This document shows positions 1-10,086 of a stretch of 64,000 nucleotides of DNA, piece after piece. The first letter of the stretch is position 1; each line of letters starts with the position of its first letter. Made by a program: the position numbers and the translations under genes. Source of the stretch: an uncultured Clostridia bacterium (GTDB taxonomy: Bacteria; Bacillota; Clostridia; Christensenellales; DTU072). The notes below the pieces were generated by a model. The model was given only the letters and a program-made list of their open reading frames with translations. It was not told where the DNA came from and did not search any database. The stretch spans positions 55,389 to 119,388 of the forward strand of contig CAMOOO010000003.1 of NCBI GenBank assembly GCA_946621465.1. The letters run 5' to 3'.

Positions 1-1
1 C

Positions 2-3000
2 GGCTGTTTCTCTATAGAGGAACGGGCGATTATTTCCGCCTATAACGTAGACATCGACTCCTCCTTCGGTTTTTCGGAGAAAGGACTGTACGACGTAAAG
101 AAACTAAAAACGATCACCGACTACGCCCTTTCGCAAGGAGCCTATAGTCCGTCGGATACCGCCGAAGGCGTTTGGTGGACGGGGGATACGAAGGATAACG
201 ACTGCGGCGTTATGCGCTTCGGGTACGGCATTGACCTGGCCAAAGGACATTCTTACGAAATGGTCCGTAGGAGCGACAACCTGCTTTCCCCGGCGACCTG
301 CGTTTCTTACGCCGCTTATCACTACTACTGTTCGGAGTGCGGCGCGTTGTCCGAAGAAGTATTCTACGACGACGAATATGGGTACGCTCTCCACGAATAC
401 GAATATACCTATTCCGACGATATCCATTACTACGGGTGCGTCGTTTGCGGCGAGATACTTTCCAGCGAAGGGCATGACTTTGAGTATCACGACGATTGCA
501 ACGGACTTACGCATACGCAGGTGTGCGCGAAGTGCGGTTATTATACGCAAAAGGAACACACCTTTGCCGATAAAGCGACCATATGTTCCGCTACGTCATG
601 CGGCGCGGCAAAAATAGACTATGAGAAATACTGGGACGTGTCCGTGGAACAGGACGGCAGTCTGATCGCCTTTTTACGGAAAGAAAAGGACGTGGAAAGC
701 GACGAAACCGTCACTGTATTGTCCATTATGGGAAAAGGGGACATGAAGAACTATTCTTCCACCGTGCAACCGCCCTATTATTCCTATCGGTCGCAAGTAG
801 AGCGCATCGCTTTCGGCGAACAGATGACCTCGATCGGCGCCTATGCTTTTTATGATTTTTCCTCTCTGAAAGAGGTGCGGATATCGAGCAGTATCAATCA
901 AATAGGCAAATATGCCTTTGCTTATGCGGTCAACCTGAGCGATCTCTATTTCGACGCGAGTAACTGCGGAGACTTCGGGATCAACAACGGCGTGTTTGCA
1001 AGTGCCGGTAAAGATTCCGGCTCGCTGACCGTTCATATCGGGGATGGCAGTATCGTAAAGCGGATACCTTCTTACTTTATGTACCCATCGACGGATACGT
1101 TGCCCCTCGTTTCCACTTGGGATTTATCCAATTACGGGATGGACGGCGTGGCCTATATCGGAGAATATGCCTTTGCTTCGGTCGGTATCAATGGCAGCGT
1201 TTCGTTGGATGCCGTCCGGACGATCGGCGGTCACGCTTTTTATAATACGAGGATCAATTATCTCTACTTAGGGGACGAACTCACCGCCGTAGGGGAGTAC
1301 GCTTTTTATAACTGCGCCTCCACCGTCTTTTACGGCGAACCGGTACTAACCTCTATCGGTGCTTACGCCTTCTATAACTGTTTGAACCTGACGGCAGTCC
1401 GTCTCAGCGGTATTCAGACCGTACCGACGTATGCTTTTTATAACACGTCGATAACCAACGTCGAGTTGCCCGGACTGACGACGGTGGAAAGTTACGCTTT
1501 TTATAACTGCTCGAAAATCACGGCGAATCTCCCGACGACGCTTGTGTCCGTCGGCGCATATGCTTTTTATAACAGCGGTTTCGGGAGTGACCTTGTGTTA
1601 AATCAACTTACTTCCGTCGGCGACTACGCCTTCTACGGCTGTGATAACGTCCGCTCCGTCTCCCTCGCAAGCCTCTCTTCAACGGGGAAGTACGCCTTTT
1701 CCGAGTGCGTCAATCTGACCGATTTCCGCTCGACATTGACGACGATCAGGGAAGGGACTTTTGCCGGCGACAAAAATCTTTATAACGTCATCTATTCCGA
1801 CACTTTGCGCGCGATTGAAACAAAAGCGTTCAGCCAGTGCAGTAGACTCAGCCGCCTGTTATTACCTTCAACGGTGACGGCTATCGGCAGCAATGCGTTT
1901 ACCGGCTGTTTCCGTTTGGTGGAGATCGACAACAGATCGGCTCTTTCCATTCAAAGCGGCGCCGTCAGTTACGGCAACGTTGCCGCCTATGCAAAGAGGG
2001 TCTATAACGGCGCGTCGGCAGATAGCCTACTTGCGATAAACGCCAATGATTTCCTTGTTTATGACGGCACGACGATCGTTGATTATCGTGGGACGTCGAC
2101 GATGATTTCCATTCCGGCCGATTACGTCGTATCTCCCTATGCCTTCTATTATTCAAACGGGATAAAAGAAGTCACCATTGCCTCCGGCTCGGTAGGAAGA
2201 TATGCTTTCTACCACGTTTCTACGCTGACTATGGTCACGATAAACGGCGCGACAACGGTGGGAGCGGAGGCTTTTTCCGGTTGCAATGCGCTAAGCGAGG
2301 TGCATATCGGTTCTTCCGTCCTGTCCGTCGAAGCAAACGCTTTCAGAAACGACGATATATGGGAAATGACCGTTTCCGCTTCTTCCTTACAGTCACTTCT
2401 TTTGCCGAGCGGTTATTTCTCCGATACCCATATCAATAAAATCATCTTTACCGATGCAACGGTAGAAACGCTGGCGGATTATACCGGAACGCAAGAAGGT
2501 GGAGACGCCGTATATACGTTGACGGAAGGGGCGACTCCGCACCAAGAAGAACCGACGCAAGGCACTATCGGCGAACTGACGTACAGGATCGCTCTTGTAG
2601 ATGACGACTATATTCTGACACTGGGCGGCTCAGGCACCGTTCCGGGGTATGTTTTGACGATGCTCGGTAGCTATGGAGAAAAAATAACCACCGTCGTTAT
2701 TTCTCACGGCGTGACCGGCATCGCCAATAGCGCATTTTATAACGGCAACACGATAAGGAGTATCACCATTCCCGACACCGTATCTTCTATCGGAGACAAC
2801 GCGTTCTACGGTTGCGACGCCGTAACGACGCTAAGTTATGCGGCGGAAGAACTGATCTATGTCGGCGAAAAGATATTCTATAATTTGGGCAGAAATACGG
2901 ACGGCGTCTCCGTGACGATCAAAAACACCGTCAGAGTCATTCCGTCGAGACTGTTCGTCCCCATCCTGTCCCTTTCCAGCGTCGCGCCCAAAATTACCGA

Positions 3001-6000
3001 GATGACCATCGAATCGGGAGTCGAGGTGTTGGGGAACGAAGCCTTCCGCGATCTTAAATGGTTGCAGAGCCTTTCCGTACCGGAGAGCGTGGTCTCGATG
3101 GGGCGGGGGGTCTTCCGCGGAATGGAATTGACTTCCATCACACTGCCCTTTATGACGGAAACACTGTCCTATTATTTCGGCGGAGAGGTCTCGGAGGCCT
3201 TGACCGAACTGGAGATCCTTTCCGGCAATACCCTTTGTGAAAACGCCTTTGCCGGACTTTCCATTCAAAAAATCATCCTGCCCGGCGGCATAACCGCAAT
3301 CGGCAACGGAGCTTTTTTAAACTGCAACGAACTGGAACAAATCGGTTCTACGGAGGGAGAAGCCGTCTTTACCGCATTGCAATCGGTCGGGAACAGAGTG
3401 TTCTACGGTTGCTCTTCTTTGGTTACGGTCAGATTGTCCTCGCCTACCGCCTTTACCCTCGGCACGGGCGTTTTTGCCAATTGTGCGTCGCTGACTACGT
3501 TGGAACTCAGAAAAGCCGTTTCTATCGGAAGAGGGTCTTTCCTCAATTGCGAGAGTCTGACCTCGCTGACCGCTATCGACGGCAATATCTATATTGATTC
3601 CACCGGAGATAATATCTTCGGAATATACGTAAAAAATATCGGCTCTGCCTCTTTGGTGAGCATAACCGGAAGAGGGGATAAATACACCATTCTCGATAGC
3701 GTATCCGGTTTGAACGTGACTATGATCGAAGCCGGCGCCGTCGCCGATCAGACGGATATTGTCGAAGTCACCTTAGGGACCTATCTTACGACGATCAACG
3801 AAGAAGCCTTCTGTAACTGTATCAACCTGAAAAAAATCAACGCGGCGGCTTGCACTACGCTTAGCTATATCGGCACAAAAGCATTCTATCAATGTACCGC
3901 TCTTGAGGATATTGAACTGCCCGACAGCGTTACTTATATTTACGACAGCGCGTTCATGGGTTGTACCACGTTGGTATCCTTCCGCCTGCCGGCTTCCGTC
4001 AGTACGCTGGGAGAAAACGTCTTTGCTTCTTGCCGCAGAATGAAAGAGTTTACTTTCGGCGGAACGGAAACGTTATCAACGCTCCCGAGCGGAACCTTCG
4101 CGTCCTGCGTTCTTTTGGGCGTCACTTCTAAGATTGTGTTGCCGAGAGGATTGGAAACGATTGGAGAGAGGGCGTTTGAACAGTGCGCGTCACTGAAAAC
4201 GGTTGACCTGCCGGACACGCTGACAACTATCGGTAGCTATGCCTTTTCACACTGTAAAGTCCTCTCCGAATTGGTCGTACCCGCCAACGTCACTACGCTT
4301 GGAGAAAACGCTCTCAACGGATGTGTCGGATTAAAAACGCTTGAACTCGGCAATAAGATCACCAGCCTGGGTATGGGCGCGTTTTCCGGCTGTAGCAGTC
4401 TTGAATCTCTCACCATTCCTTTCATCGGCGCAAAGAGGACTCCTGCGACGGGGGATACCATTTATCCGTTCGGTTACGTCTTCGGTACGGCTGCGTATAA
4501 CGGATCGGTCAGAACGGAGCAAACGGCATATTTAGGGAATAACAATTATTCCGTCATTTATTACCTGCCGCAAACGCTGAAAGAAGTCACCGTTTTGCTT
4601 TCGTCCAGAATAAATGACAGAAACGTCATCAGCGAGGGCGCCTTTATCAGCTGCACCAATTTAACCAGCGTCGATATTTCTTCGACGGGCGCTACCGTCA
4701 TCGGTAAACGGGCGTTCTCCGGATGCTCGTCACTCACGACCATTCTCTATCCGGAAAGCGAACTTACGGAGATAGCGCAAGAGGCCTTTGCTTACTGTCT
4801 GTCTCTCAACACCGTACTACTACCGGAAAGGGTGACGGAACTGGATAAAACGTCCTTCTATCACACTGGCTACTATAACAATCAAACCAATTGGAAGAAG
4901 AACATATTGTATATAGAAGTTAAGAGAGGAACCGGCAAAGTCCTGTATGCCGTAGACGCTTCGACGACCGCAGGGGGAGCTTGCGAAGTGGAAGAAGGCA
5001 CTGTGTACGTCCTGGCAAAAGCATTCGAGAACACGCGCTTTACTTCCGTTACTCTGCCGTCTACTTTGGAGAGAATGGGACTGGGCGTGCTAAAAGGCAA
5101 CGTCAGGATTGCCGAACTGTCCACGCCCTTTATCGGTGAAAGAATCAGTCAGAATAACTACCTTGCATACATCTTCGGCGGAGAGCTGACGGAAGCTACG
5201 ATAGAGAAAAAGAAGGAGATAAACGCGAAAGAAGATTTCATTCCGGCTTCTCTCGTTGCCCTTCGTTTTACCGGATCGGGCGAAGTGCCGGAGGGTGTTT
5301 GCGTCAGCTGCAGATATTTAGAGAACGTCATTTTGTCCGAAGGGTATACGTTGATTAGTAAAGACGCCTTTGCATTCTGCGCGGCTCTTGCGACGGTAAC
5401 TTTGCCGAAATCACTCCGTACGATAAAAGAATATGCCTTTGAATGTAGCGAGGCGTTGAACGGTATCGTCGTTCCGACGCAGGTGACAGCTATCGGAAAG
5501 GGCGCCTTCTCCACCTGTACCAATATGAGATACTATTCCGCGCCTTTCGTCGGAAATCAAGGCACGGTTACGGAAAACAGCTATCTCGGCTACGTATTCT
5601 GGCCGTCCAACAGAGAGAGCCTCACTGCTTCCCAACAAAACGACGTCGTTCCCACCTCTTTGGCAACCGTTATATTAACGGGCGGAGCGGATTCGGTACC
5701 GCCGAACGCATTCCACGGCTGCGCCAACATCCGTATGGTTGTTTTAAACGAGACCATGGTCAATATCGGTAGCGGTGCCTTTGTCGATATCGGAGGAGTC
5801 AATTCCATTACCGTATACATTATCGGCACGGGCAGCTATTCGCCCAATTACAGAGACTCTATCCAGGCGAACTACGCTAAGTTCTCCGACGCAGATAAGA
5901 TCCACGTTTACTTCCTCACCGAGTTCGTCGGACGTATGCTCTCGCCGACGGAAGAGGACAACTACTACACCAATACGCTGGTCAATAACGACGACACCGA

Positions 6001-6166
6001 TGATATCGACGTGACCTATTCGTCCTCCGATGAAGAGATAGCAATCATCAGCGATCAGTCCAGAGGCACCGTCCATTACCTTACGGCAGGAACGGTGGAG
6101 ATCACCGCGGTCATCCGCATGAGAGGATTCGTTATCTCCCTCTCCTACACCATGACGATAAGTTAA
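2..6166 (+). CDS. Giant BspA-type leucine-rich-repeat surface protein, 5' end outside window
   Basis: The frame is open from the left edge to a TAA at 6164-6166, so the true start lies upstream; the first ATG in the window (212) is internal. The visible ~2050 residues begin with a segment carrying paired cysteines (CSECG, CVVCG, CAKCG), then dozens of BspA-type LRR units of about 23 residues with the pattern 'L..I..YAFYNC..L', many with the variant YAFYN. Near the C-terminus a stretch with 'VTYSSSDEEIAII' resembles an Ig-like group 2 domain. This repeat family is known in secreted adhesins of gut and oral bacteria. No LPXTG motif or C-terminal membrane segment is seen. The gene ends at a strong hairpin terminator and converges on the symporter gene. 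The specific ligand cannot be inferred. Confidence 0.88.
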   Translation, partial: GCFSIEERAIISAYNVDIDSSFGFSEKGLYDVKKLKTITDYALSQGAYSPSDTAEGVWWTGDTKDNDCGVMRFGYGIDLAKGHSYEMVRRSDNLLSPATCVSYAAYHYYCSECGALSEEVFYDDEYGYALHEYEYTYSDDIHYYGCVVCGEILSSEGHDFEYHDDCNGLTHTQVCAKCGYYTQKEHTFADKATICSATSCGAAKIDYEKYWDVSVEQDGSLIAFLRKEKDVESDETVTVLSIMGKGDMKNYSSTVQPPYYSYRSQVERIAFGEQMTSIGAYAFYDFSSLKEVRISSSINQIGKYAFAYAVNLSDLYFDASNCGDFGINNGVFASAGKDSGSLTVHIGDGSIVKRIPSYFMYPSTDTLPLVSTWDLSNYGMDGVAYIGEYAFASVGINGSVSLDAVRTIGGHAFYNTRINYLYLGDELTAVGEYAFYNCASTVFYGEPVLTSIGAYAFYNCLNLTAVRLSGIQTVPTYAFYNTSITNVELPGLTTVESYAFYNCSKITANLPTTLVSVGAYAFYNSGFGSDLVLNQLTSVGDYAFYGCDNVRSVSLASLSSTGKYAFSECVNLTDFRSTLTTIREGTFAGDKNLYNVIYSDTLRAIETKAFSQCSRLSRLLLPSTVTAIGSNAFTGCFRLVEIDNRSALSIQSGAVSYGNVAAYAKRVYNGASADSLLAINANDFLVYDGTTIVDYRGTSTMISIPADYVVSPYAFYYSNGIKEVTIASGSVGRYAFYHVSTLTMVTINGATTVGAEAFSGCNALSEVHIGSSVLSVEANAFRNDDIWEMTVSASSLQSLLLPSGYFSDTHINKIIFTDATVETLADYTGTQEGGDAVYTLTEGATPHQEEPTQGTIGELTYRIALVDDDYILTLGGSGTVPGYVLTMLGSYGEKITTVVISHGVTGIANSAFYNGNTIRSITIPDTVSSIGDNAFYGCDAVTTLSYAAEELIYVGEKIFYNLGRNTDGVSVTIKNTVRVIPSRLFVPILSLSSVAPKITEMTIESGVEVLGNEAFRDLKWLQSLSVPESVVSMGRGVFRGMELTSITLPFMTETLSYYFGGEVSEALTELEILSGNTLCENAFAGLSIQKIILPGGITAIGNGAFLNCNELEQIGSTEGEAVFTALQSVGNRVFYGCSSLVTVRLSSPTAFTLGTGVFANCASLTTLELRKAVSIGRGSFLNCESLTSLTAIDGNIYIDSTGDNIFGIYVKNIGSASLVSITGRGDKYTILDSVSGLNVTMIEAGAVADQTDIVEVTLGTYLTTINEEAFCNCINLKKINAAACTTLSYIGTKAFYQCTALEDIELPDSVTYIYDSAFMGCTTLVSFRLPASVSTLGENVFASCRRMKEFTFGGTETLSTLPSGTFASCVLLGVTSKIVLPRGLETIGERAFEQCASLKTVDLPDTLTTIGSYAFSHCKVLSELVVPANVTTLGENALNGCVGLKTLELGNKITSLGMGAFSGCSSLESLTIPFIGAKRTPATGDTIYPFGYVFGTAAYNGSVRTEQTAYLGNNNYSVIYYLPQTLKEVTVLLSSRINDRNVISEGAFISCTNLTSVDISSTGATVIGKRAFSGCSSLTTILYPESELTEIAQEAFAYCLSLNTVLLPERVTELDKTSFYHTGYYNNQTNWKKNILYIEVKRGTGKVLYAVDASTTAGGACEVEEGTVYVLAKAFENTRFTSVTLPSTLERMGLGVLKGNVRIAELSTPFIGERISQNNYLAYIFGGELTEATIEKKKEINAKEDFIPASLVALRFTGSGEVPEGVCVSCRYLENVILSEGYTLISKDAFAFCAALATVTLPKSLRTIKEYAFECSEALNGIVVPTQVTAIGKGAFSTCTNMRYYSAPFVGNQGTVTENSYLGYVFWPSNRESLTASQQNDVVPTSLATVILTGGADSVPPNAFHGCANIRMVVLNETMVNIGSGAFVDIGGVNSITVYIIGTGSYSPNYRDSIQANYAKFSDADKIHVYFLTEFVGRMLSPTEEDNYYTNTLVNNDDTDDIDVTYSSSDEEIAIISDQSRGTVHYLTAGTVEITAVIRMRGFVISLSYTMTIS

Positions 6167-6167
6167 T

Positions 6168-6200
6168 AAAAAAGCGTAGATTTTTTATCTACGCTTTTTT
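6168..6200. terminator. Bidirectional intrinsic terminator between convergent genes
   Basis: A 13-bp perfect stem (AAAAAAGCGTAGA pairing with TCTACGCTTTTTT) with a short T-rich loop lies 1 base after the LRR gene stop and about 20 bases beyond the symporter stop. The flanking A and T runs give a U-tract on either strand, so it can serve both converging genes. Confidence 0.9.
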
Positions 6201-6220
6201 AATAATGTTTTTCAGAATAA

Positions 6221-7867
6221 TTATTTTTTGATATCTTTAATAAAGTTTCCGATGGAGTCTTTTAAGCTAACGACGACTTTGCCGTTAAAGCAGGAGAATA
6301 TCTCGTCCGTCTTTTTGGGATCGAGGATGCCTTTTTTGACCTCGAATTTATAAGTCAGCGCGCTGACGACGGGGACTTCGATAAGGGTGAATATCATACA
6401 AAGAGAACCCATGATAATGGAATTGGCAAAGTCCAGCGTTTCTCCGGTGGACAGGGTGGCTTTCATAAAGGTCGCGCCGCAGAGCTTATAGATAAGAGAG
6501 AACATCATTATGATTACGCCCGTCGCAAAACCGGTCGCAACGGCGGCTTTGGTGACCTTTTTACTGTACAGTCCATATAAGAAGGGCGCGAGAAATGCTC
6601 CTGCAAGAGCGCCCCAGCTGACACCCATGAGGGATGCGATTTCGCTGAAGTTATAGATTTTTTGAATGATGGCGATGGTCGCGCTGATGGCGATGAAGAC
6701 GACGAGTAAGATTCGCATGATAAGAATTTGCTTCTTCTCCGTCATCTTTTCCTCTTTCACAACGTGCTTTTTAATCAGGTCCAGCGTCAACGTAGAAGAA
6801 GAAGTCAAAACCAGGCCCGAGAGGGTGGACATGGACGCGGACAGCACGAGGATAACGATGATACCCATGAGGAAGTCGGAGGTGATAGCCTTGTCGAGCA
6901 TGGTGGGGATGATACTGTCAAAGTCTTTCGGATTGGAGACGAACAGACGTCCGAATCCGCCGAGGAAATAGCATCCGCCGGCAACGACGATGGCAAACAG
7001 GGTGGAGATAATGGTGCCTTTTTTGATATCGTCTTCACTCTTTATTGCGTAAAACTTCCCGACCATTTGGGGCAATCCCCAGGTTCCCAAAGAGGTGAGG
7101 ATGATAACGAAGAACAGGAACACGGGCATCGCGCCGAAGAACGAAGTGTACTCCCAGCCGTCGTTTGTCGCCAGCGTACCCATTGCTTGCATCAGTCCGC
7201 CTTGAGAGGCAAGGACGGCGGCGATAACGGCGACGATACCTACGAGCATGACAATGCCCTGAATAAAGTCGTTTATTGCCGTTGCCATGTATCCGCCGGC
7301 AATAACGTATATGCCGGTGAGGATCGCCATAATAACAACGATCAGGATATAAGCGAGGTTTTCGTTGGTGAAGCCGAATGCAACGGTGAACAGACGAGAT
7401 AGTCCGTTAAAAAGGGATGCCGTATAGGGGATAAGGAAGATAAACACGATAACGGCGGAAATAATTTTCAGCGCCGGAGAATCGAATCTCTTTCCGAAGA
7501 AGTCGGGCATTGTCTTGGTGTCCAGATGTTGGGTCATGACGCGTGTTCTTCTGCCCAGTACCACCCATGCAAGCAAACTGCCCAAAACGGCGTTACCGAT
7601 GCCGATCCAGGTGCTGGCTACGCCGAACAGGTATCCGAATTGACCGGCATACCCGATAAAAATGACCGCCGAAAAATAAGAGGTCCCGTAGGCGAACGCC
7701 GTCAGCCACGGGCCGACCGATCTTCCGCCTAAGACGAATCCGTTGACGTCCGTTGCCTTTCTCCGGCAATAAATACCGATAGCGATCATGGCTCCGAAAA
7801 AGAGGACGATCATAATGATCTTCAGTGCCAGTCCCCCTGCCGTTTGTTCGGAAAGTAAATTTTGCAT
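6221..7867 (-). CDS. Sodium:solute symporter (SSS family)
   Basis: About 548 residues with 12-13 hydrophobic segments and the SSS hallmarks: N-terminal 'DVNGFVLGGRSVGPWLTAFAYGTSYFSA', then conserved helices ending with a lysine-rich tail. Members of this family import amino acids, sugars or vitamins with Na+. I start at the ATG at 7867 because GGAGG lies 8 bases upstream; a GTG five codons earlier would overlap that ribosome binding site. The gene is the only one behind a T-box leader whose specifier appears to be UAC, so the likely cargo is an amino acid, possibly tyrosine or a precursor. That substrate call is inference from regulation; SSS sequence alone does not give it. Confidence 0.9.
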   Translation of the reverse strand: MQNLLSEQTAGGLALKIIMIVLFFGAMIAIGIYCRRKATDVNGFVLGGRSVGPWLTAFAYGTSYFSAVIFIGYAGQFGYLFGVASTWIGIGNAVLGSLLAWVVLGRRTRVMTQHLDTKTMPDFFGKRFDSPALKIISAVIVFIFLIPYTASLFNGLSRLFTVAFGFTNENLAYILIVVIMAILTGIYVIAGGYMATAINDFIQGIVMLVGIVAVIAAVLASQGGLMQAMGTLATNDGWEYTSFFGAMPVFLFFVIILTSLGTWGLPQMVGKFYAIKSEDDIKKGTIISTLFAIVVAGGCYFLGGFGRLFVSNPKDFDSIIPTMLDKAITSDFLMGIIVILVLSASMSTLSGLVLTSSSTLTLDLIKKHVVKEEKMTEKKQILIMRILLVVFIAISATIAIIQKIYNFSEIASLMGVSWGALAGAFLAPFLYGLYSKKVTKAAVATGFATGVIIMMFSLIYKLCGATFMKATLSTGETLDFANSIIMGSLCMIFTLIEVPVVSALTYKFEVKKGILDPKKTDEIFSCFNGKVVVSLKDSIGNFIKDIKK

Positions 7868-7881
7868 AGTTTTTTCCTCCA

Positions 7882-8193
7882 CAAAAAAATCCTCCGTCGC
7901 ATTTGCAACAGAGGACGTTGGAGAAACGTGGTACCACCTCTTTTTACGACCGACCGGTCGCCTCGTTACGGAGTAAACTCCTTTCGCTGTGACGGGCGAT
8001 CCCGATCCATCCTACTCATCCGCTCAGAAAGTTCGTTACTCTTTCTTCGGGGTCCGCGACTGCTTTTCGGACAGACAGCTCCCGGGTGTATTTCGGCTGA
8101 CGTTTTGCCACCGTCTCGCACCAACCGACGGCTCTCTGAATGGTCTAAGAACGCGCTTACTTTTTCCCGTTCAACGCTTTTATTAAGGAAATT
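7882..8193 (-). ncRNA. T-box riboswitch leader, specifier reads UAC (Tyr)
   Basis: Read on the minus strand the leader has an AGTA...GAA internal loop pair, the distal AGAGAG and GGTTGGTG loop of Stem I, a specifier region GAAaTACa (TAC at 8088-8090), the T-box core AGAGGTGGTACCACG (about 7927-7941) and a terminator hairpin at 7882-7915 (about 11 bp, AAAT loop, T7). The antiterminator bulge TGGT would pair with a tRNA ending ACCA, so a discriminator A, which fits tRNA-Tyr and not tRNA-His. Uncharged tRNA binding should allow read-through into the symporter gene. The element is certain; the Tyr assignment rests on specifier spacing and the bulge base. Confidence 0.93.
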
Positions 8194-8199
8194 GCTTTT

Positions 8200-8228
8200 A
8201 GCATAGCAGACATAAAAACAATTGTCAA
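8200..8228 (-). promoter_or_regulatory. Sigma-A-type promoter of the T-box leader
   Basis: TTGACA (8223-8228) and TATGCT (8200-8205) are separated by exactly 17 bp, placing the start of transcription near 8193, just ahead of Stem I. The -35 box begins 8 bp past the stop codon of rlmI. Confidence 0.88.
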
Positions 8229-8236
8229 CGATTTTA

Positions 8237-9403
8237 TTAAAATTTTTGCAGCACGGCGACTTTCAGGTACAGCCCTTCTTCCGCGCCCAATAAGAAGGCA
8301 TGGTCGCGCGCCTGCGTGCGTAATTCAATAAAACGCATAGGTGTCTTTGCCGATACGCTCGCTTCCGTCAGCATCTGCATAAATAGGGGTACGGTGAGAT
8401 GTTGAGAACAACTGCAAGTAACCAGGTACCCCCCTTTGTTGAGCAGTTTTAACGCCTGCGTATTGATATCGCGGTAGCCGTAATACCCGTTCTTCACCGA
8501 GTCCGTCGTCTTAATAAACGCCGGAGGATCGAGAATAATGACGTCGAACTTGCGTTCTTCTTTTTTGTAATTTTTTAATAATTCAAAAACGTCCGCTTCC
8601 AGCGTCTTTATATTGGTAAAACCGTTTAATGCGGCGTTTTTTTCTACGCAATCGAGGGCAAGCCTGCTGACGTCCACGGCAGTGATTTCTTTCGCGCCGT
8701 ACTTTGCCGCGCACAAGCTGAAACCGCCCTGGTTGCAAAAGCAGTCCAGTACCGACTTTCCGGCGACGTATCTTTTCAGGTTGTCTCTGTTTTCCTTTTG
8801 GTCGAGGAAATACCCCGTCTTTTGTCCGTTCTCGATATCAATAGCCAGTTTAATACCGTTTTCTTCGATGACAAGATCGGGATTAAGGTCGCCGTATAAA
8901 ACCCCTTTGGTCTGTTGCAGACCCTCTTTTTCACGAACGGCAACGTCACTTCTTTCATAGATGCAGGCAGGGTGGAACAGTTCAACCAGAATATCGACGA
9001 TCATTTTTTTACGGACTTCCATGCCGAGGGCGAGGAATTGCACGCTGAGGTGGTCGCCGTATTTATCGACGATGAGAGCAGGCAGCATATCGCTCTCGCC
9101 GAAAACAACTCGGTAAGCCTCTCCGTATCCCAGACTCTCGCGGTACTGTTTTGCCGCTTTAATTTTTTCATAGAAAAAGTCCCTATCGACGGGGCGTTCG
9201 TCCCGGGAGAGGATACGAACTAAAATTTTCGATTTGTGATTGATAAATCCATAGCCGATGAACCGCCCGTCGAATGCTTGAACGCGGGCGATACTGCCCT
9301 GGACGTCTTTACCTTCTATTTTAGATATCTCGTTGGCATAGACCCAAGGGTGAAATTGCATCAGGCGTTTTTCTTCGCCCTTTTTCAGTGTTACGGTATA
9401 CAT
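8237..9403 (-). CDS. rlmI: 23S rRNA m5C methyltransferase, RlmI family
   Basis: 388 residues, the usual length for RlmI, which makes 5-methylcytosine (C1962 in E. coli numbering) in 23S rRNA from SAM. An N-terminal PUA-like RNA-binding domain (about residues 1-75) with the 'HPWVYANEI' signature is followed by a linking domain and a Rossmann methyltransferase domain with 'DCFCNQGGFS' (SAM motif I, about 220), 'DPPAF' (292-296) and the catalytic cysteine stretch 'TCSCS' (329-333). It is the last gene of a five-gene operon: its ATG follows the trmB stop by 2 bases and its ribosome binding site GAAGGTG lies in the trmB 3' end. No terminator hairpin is visible before the T-box promoter. Confidence 0.92.
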   Translation of the reverse strand: MYTVTLKKGEEKRLMQFHPWVYANEISKIEGKDVQGSIARVQAFDGRFIGYGFINHKSKILVRILSRDERPVDRDFFYEKIKAAKQYRESLGYGEAYRVVFGESDMLPALIVDKYGDHLSVQFLALGMEVRKKMIVDILVELFHPACIYERSDVAVREKEGLQQTKGVLYGDLNPDLVIEENGIKLAIDIENGQKTGYFLDQKENRDNLKRYVAGKSVLDCFCNQGGFSLCAAKYGAKEITAVDVSRLALDCVEKNAALNGFTNIKTLEADVFELLKNYKKEERKFDVIILDPPAFIKTTDSVKNGYYGYRDINTQALKLLNKGGYLVTCSCSQHLTVPLFMQMLTEASVSAKTPMRFIELRTQARDHAFLLGAEEGLYLKVAVLQKF

Positions 9404-9405
9404 TA

Positions 9406-10086
9406 TTACACCTTCTTTTGTGCGATGATCATATAGATAGGCAGACCCATATTGACAAACCGCCGCTCGTATTCCGTCTGAATATTGTCGGCAATGAGAT
9501 CGCTTTTGTATAGGTCGGTCTCCGAGCGAACGATCTCGAAACCAAAATCTTTCATTTGTTCCAGACTATAAGCAAAAAAGTCTCCGCTATCCGTTTTAAA
9601 ATAAATACGTCCTCCGGGCATGAGCATTTCATTATAAATTTGCAAAAAACGCGGATGCGTCAAGCGCTGACGGGTGCAGGGGCTGTTGGGTAGCGGCGTG
9701 GAAAAATTGAGGAAGATCTCTCTTATGGAGCCGGGTCGGAAATACCGGGGCAGGACTTCGCAAGGGGAGTGCAGGATCATTAAATTGTCCGGGTTAGCCG
9801 CGTCGGCGGTGATCAGCGCGGAAACTACGATTTTGGCGTTCCGCTCCACCGCAATTAAATTCCGATCGGGATTGCGACGGCAAAACTCTACGGCAAACGC
9901 GCCTTTGCCACAACCGATCTCCAGACTGATTTGTTTATCGTTTTTAAAGATTTCCGCCCCGTCGATATACGCCTTTTCAGTAACTGCGATGAGGGCGTTT
10001 TCCGAAGAAGCGGGCGCAGGTTCCAATAAAAAACGTTTGCACCGCTCCAGCTCGGCGTCTAAATTATGTTTCCGGCGTTGTCTCAT
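9406..10086 (-). CDS. trmB: tRNA (guanine-N7-)-methyltransferase, TrmB family, with divergent motif
   Basis: 226 residues with the SAM site 'LEIGCGKGAFAVEF' (about 54-67), 'IAVERNAK' and the C-terminal 'TEYERRFVNMG' signature of TrmB, which methylates G46 in the tRNA variable loop. The usual catalytic segment FSDPWPKKRH is replaced by 'FSTPLPNSPCTRQRLTH': the Asp of DPWP is Thr and the Trp is Leu, while 'RQRLTHPRFL' is kept. This points to a divergent subfamily or reduced catalysis. The start ATG overlaps the aminotransferase stop (ATGA), and the stop is 2 bases from rlmI, so translation is probably coupled. Confidence 0.88.
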   Translation of the reverse strand: MRQRRKHNLDAELERCKRFLLEPAPASSENALIAVTEKAYIDGAEIFKNDKQISLEIGCGKGAFAVEFCRRNPDRNLIAVERNAKIVVSALITADAANPDNLMILHSPCEVLPRYFRPGSIREIFLNFSTPLPNSPCTRQRLTHPRFLQIYNEMLMPGGRIYFKTDSGDFFAYSLEQMKDFGFEIVRSETDLYKSDLIADNIQTEYERRFVNMGLPIYMIIAQKKV

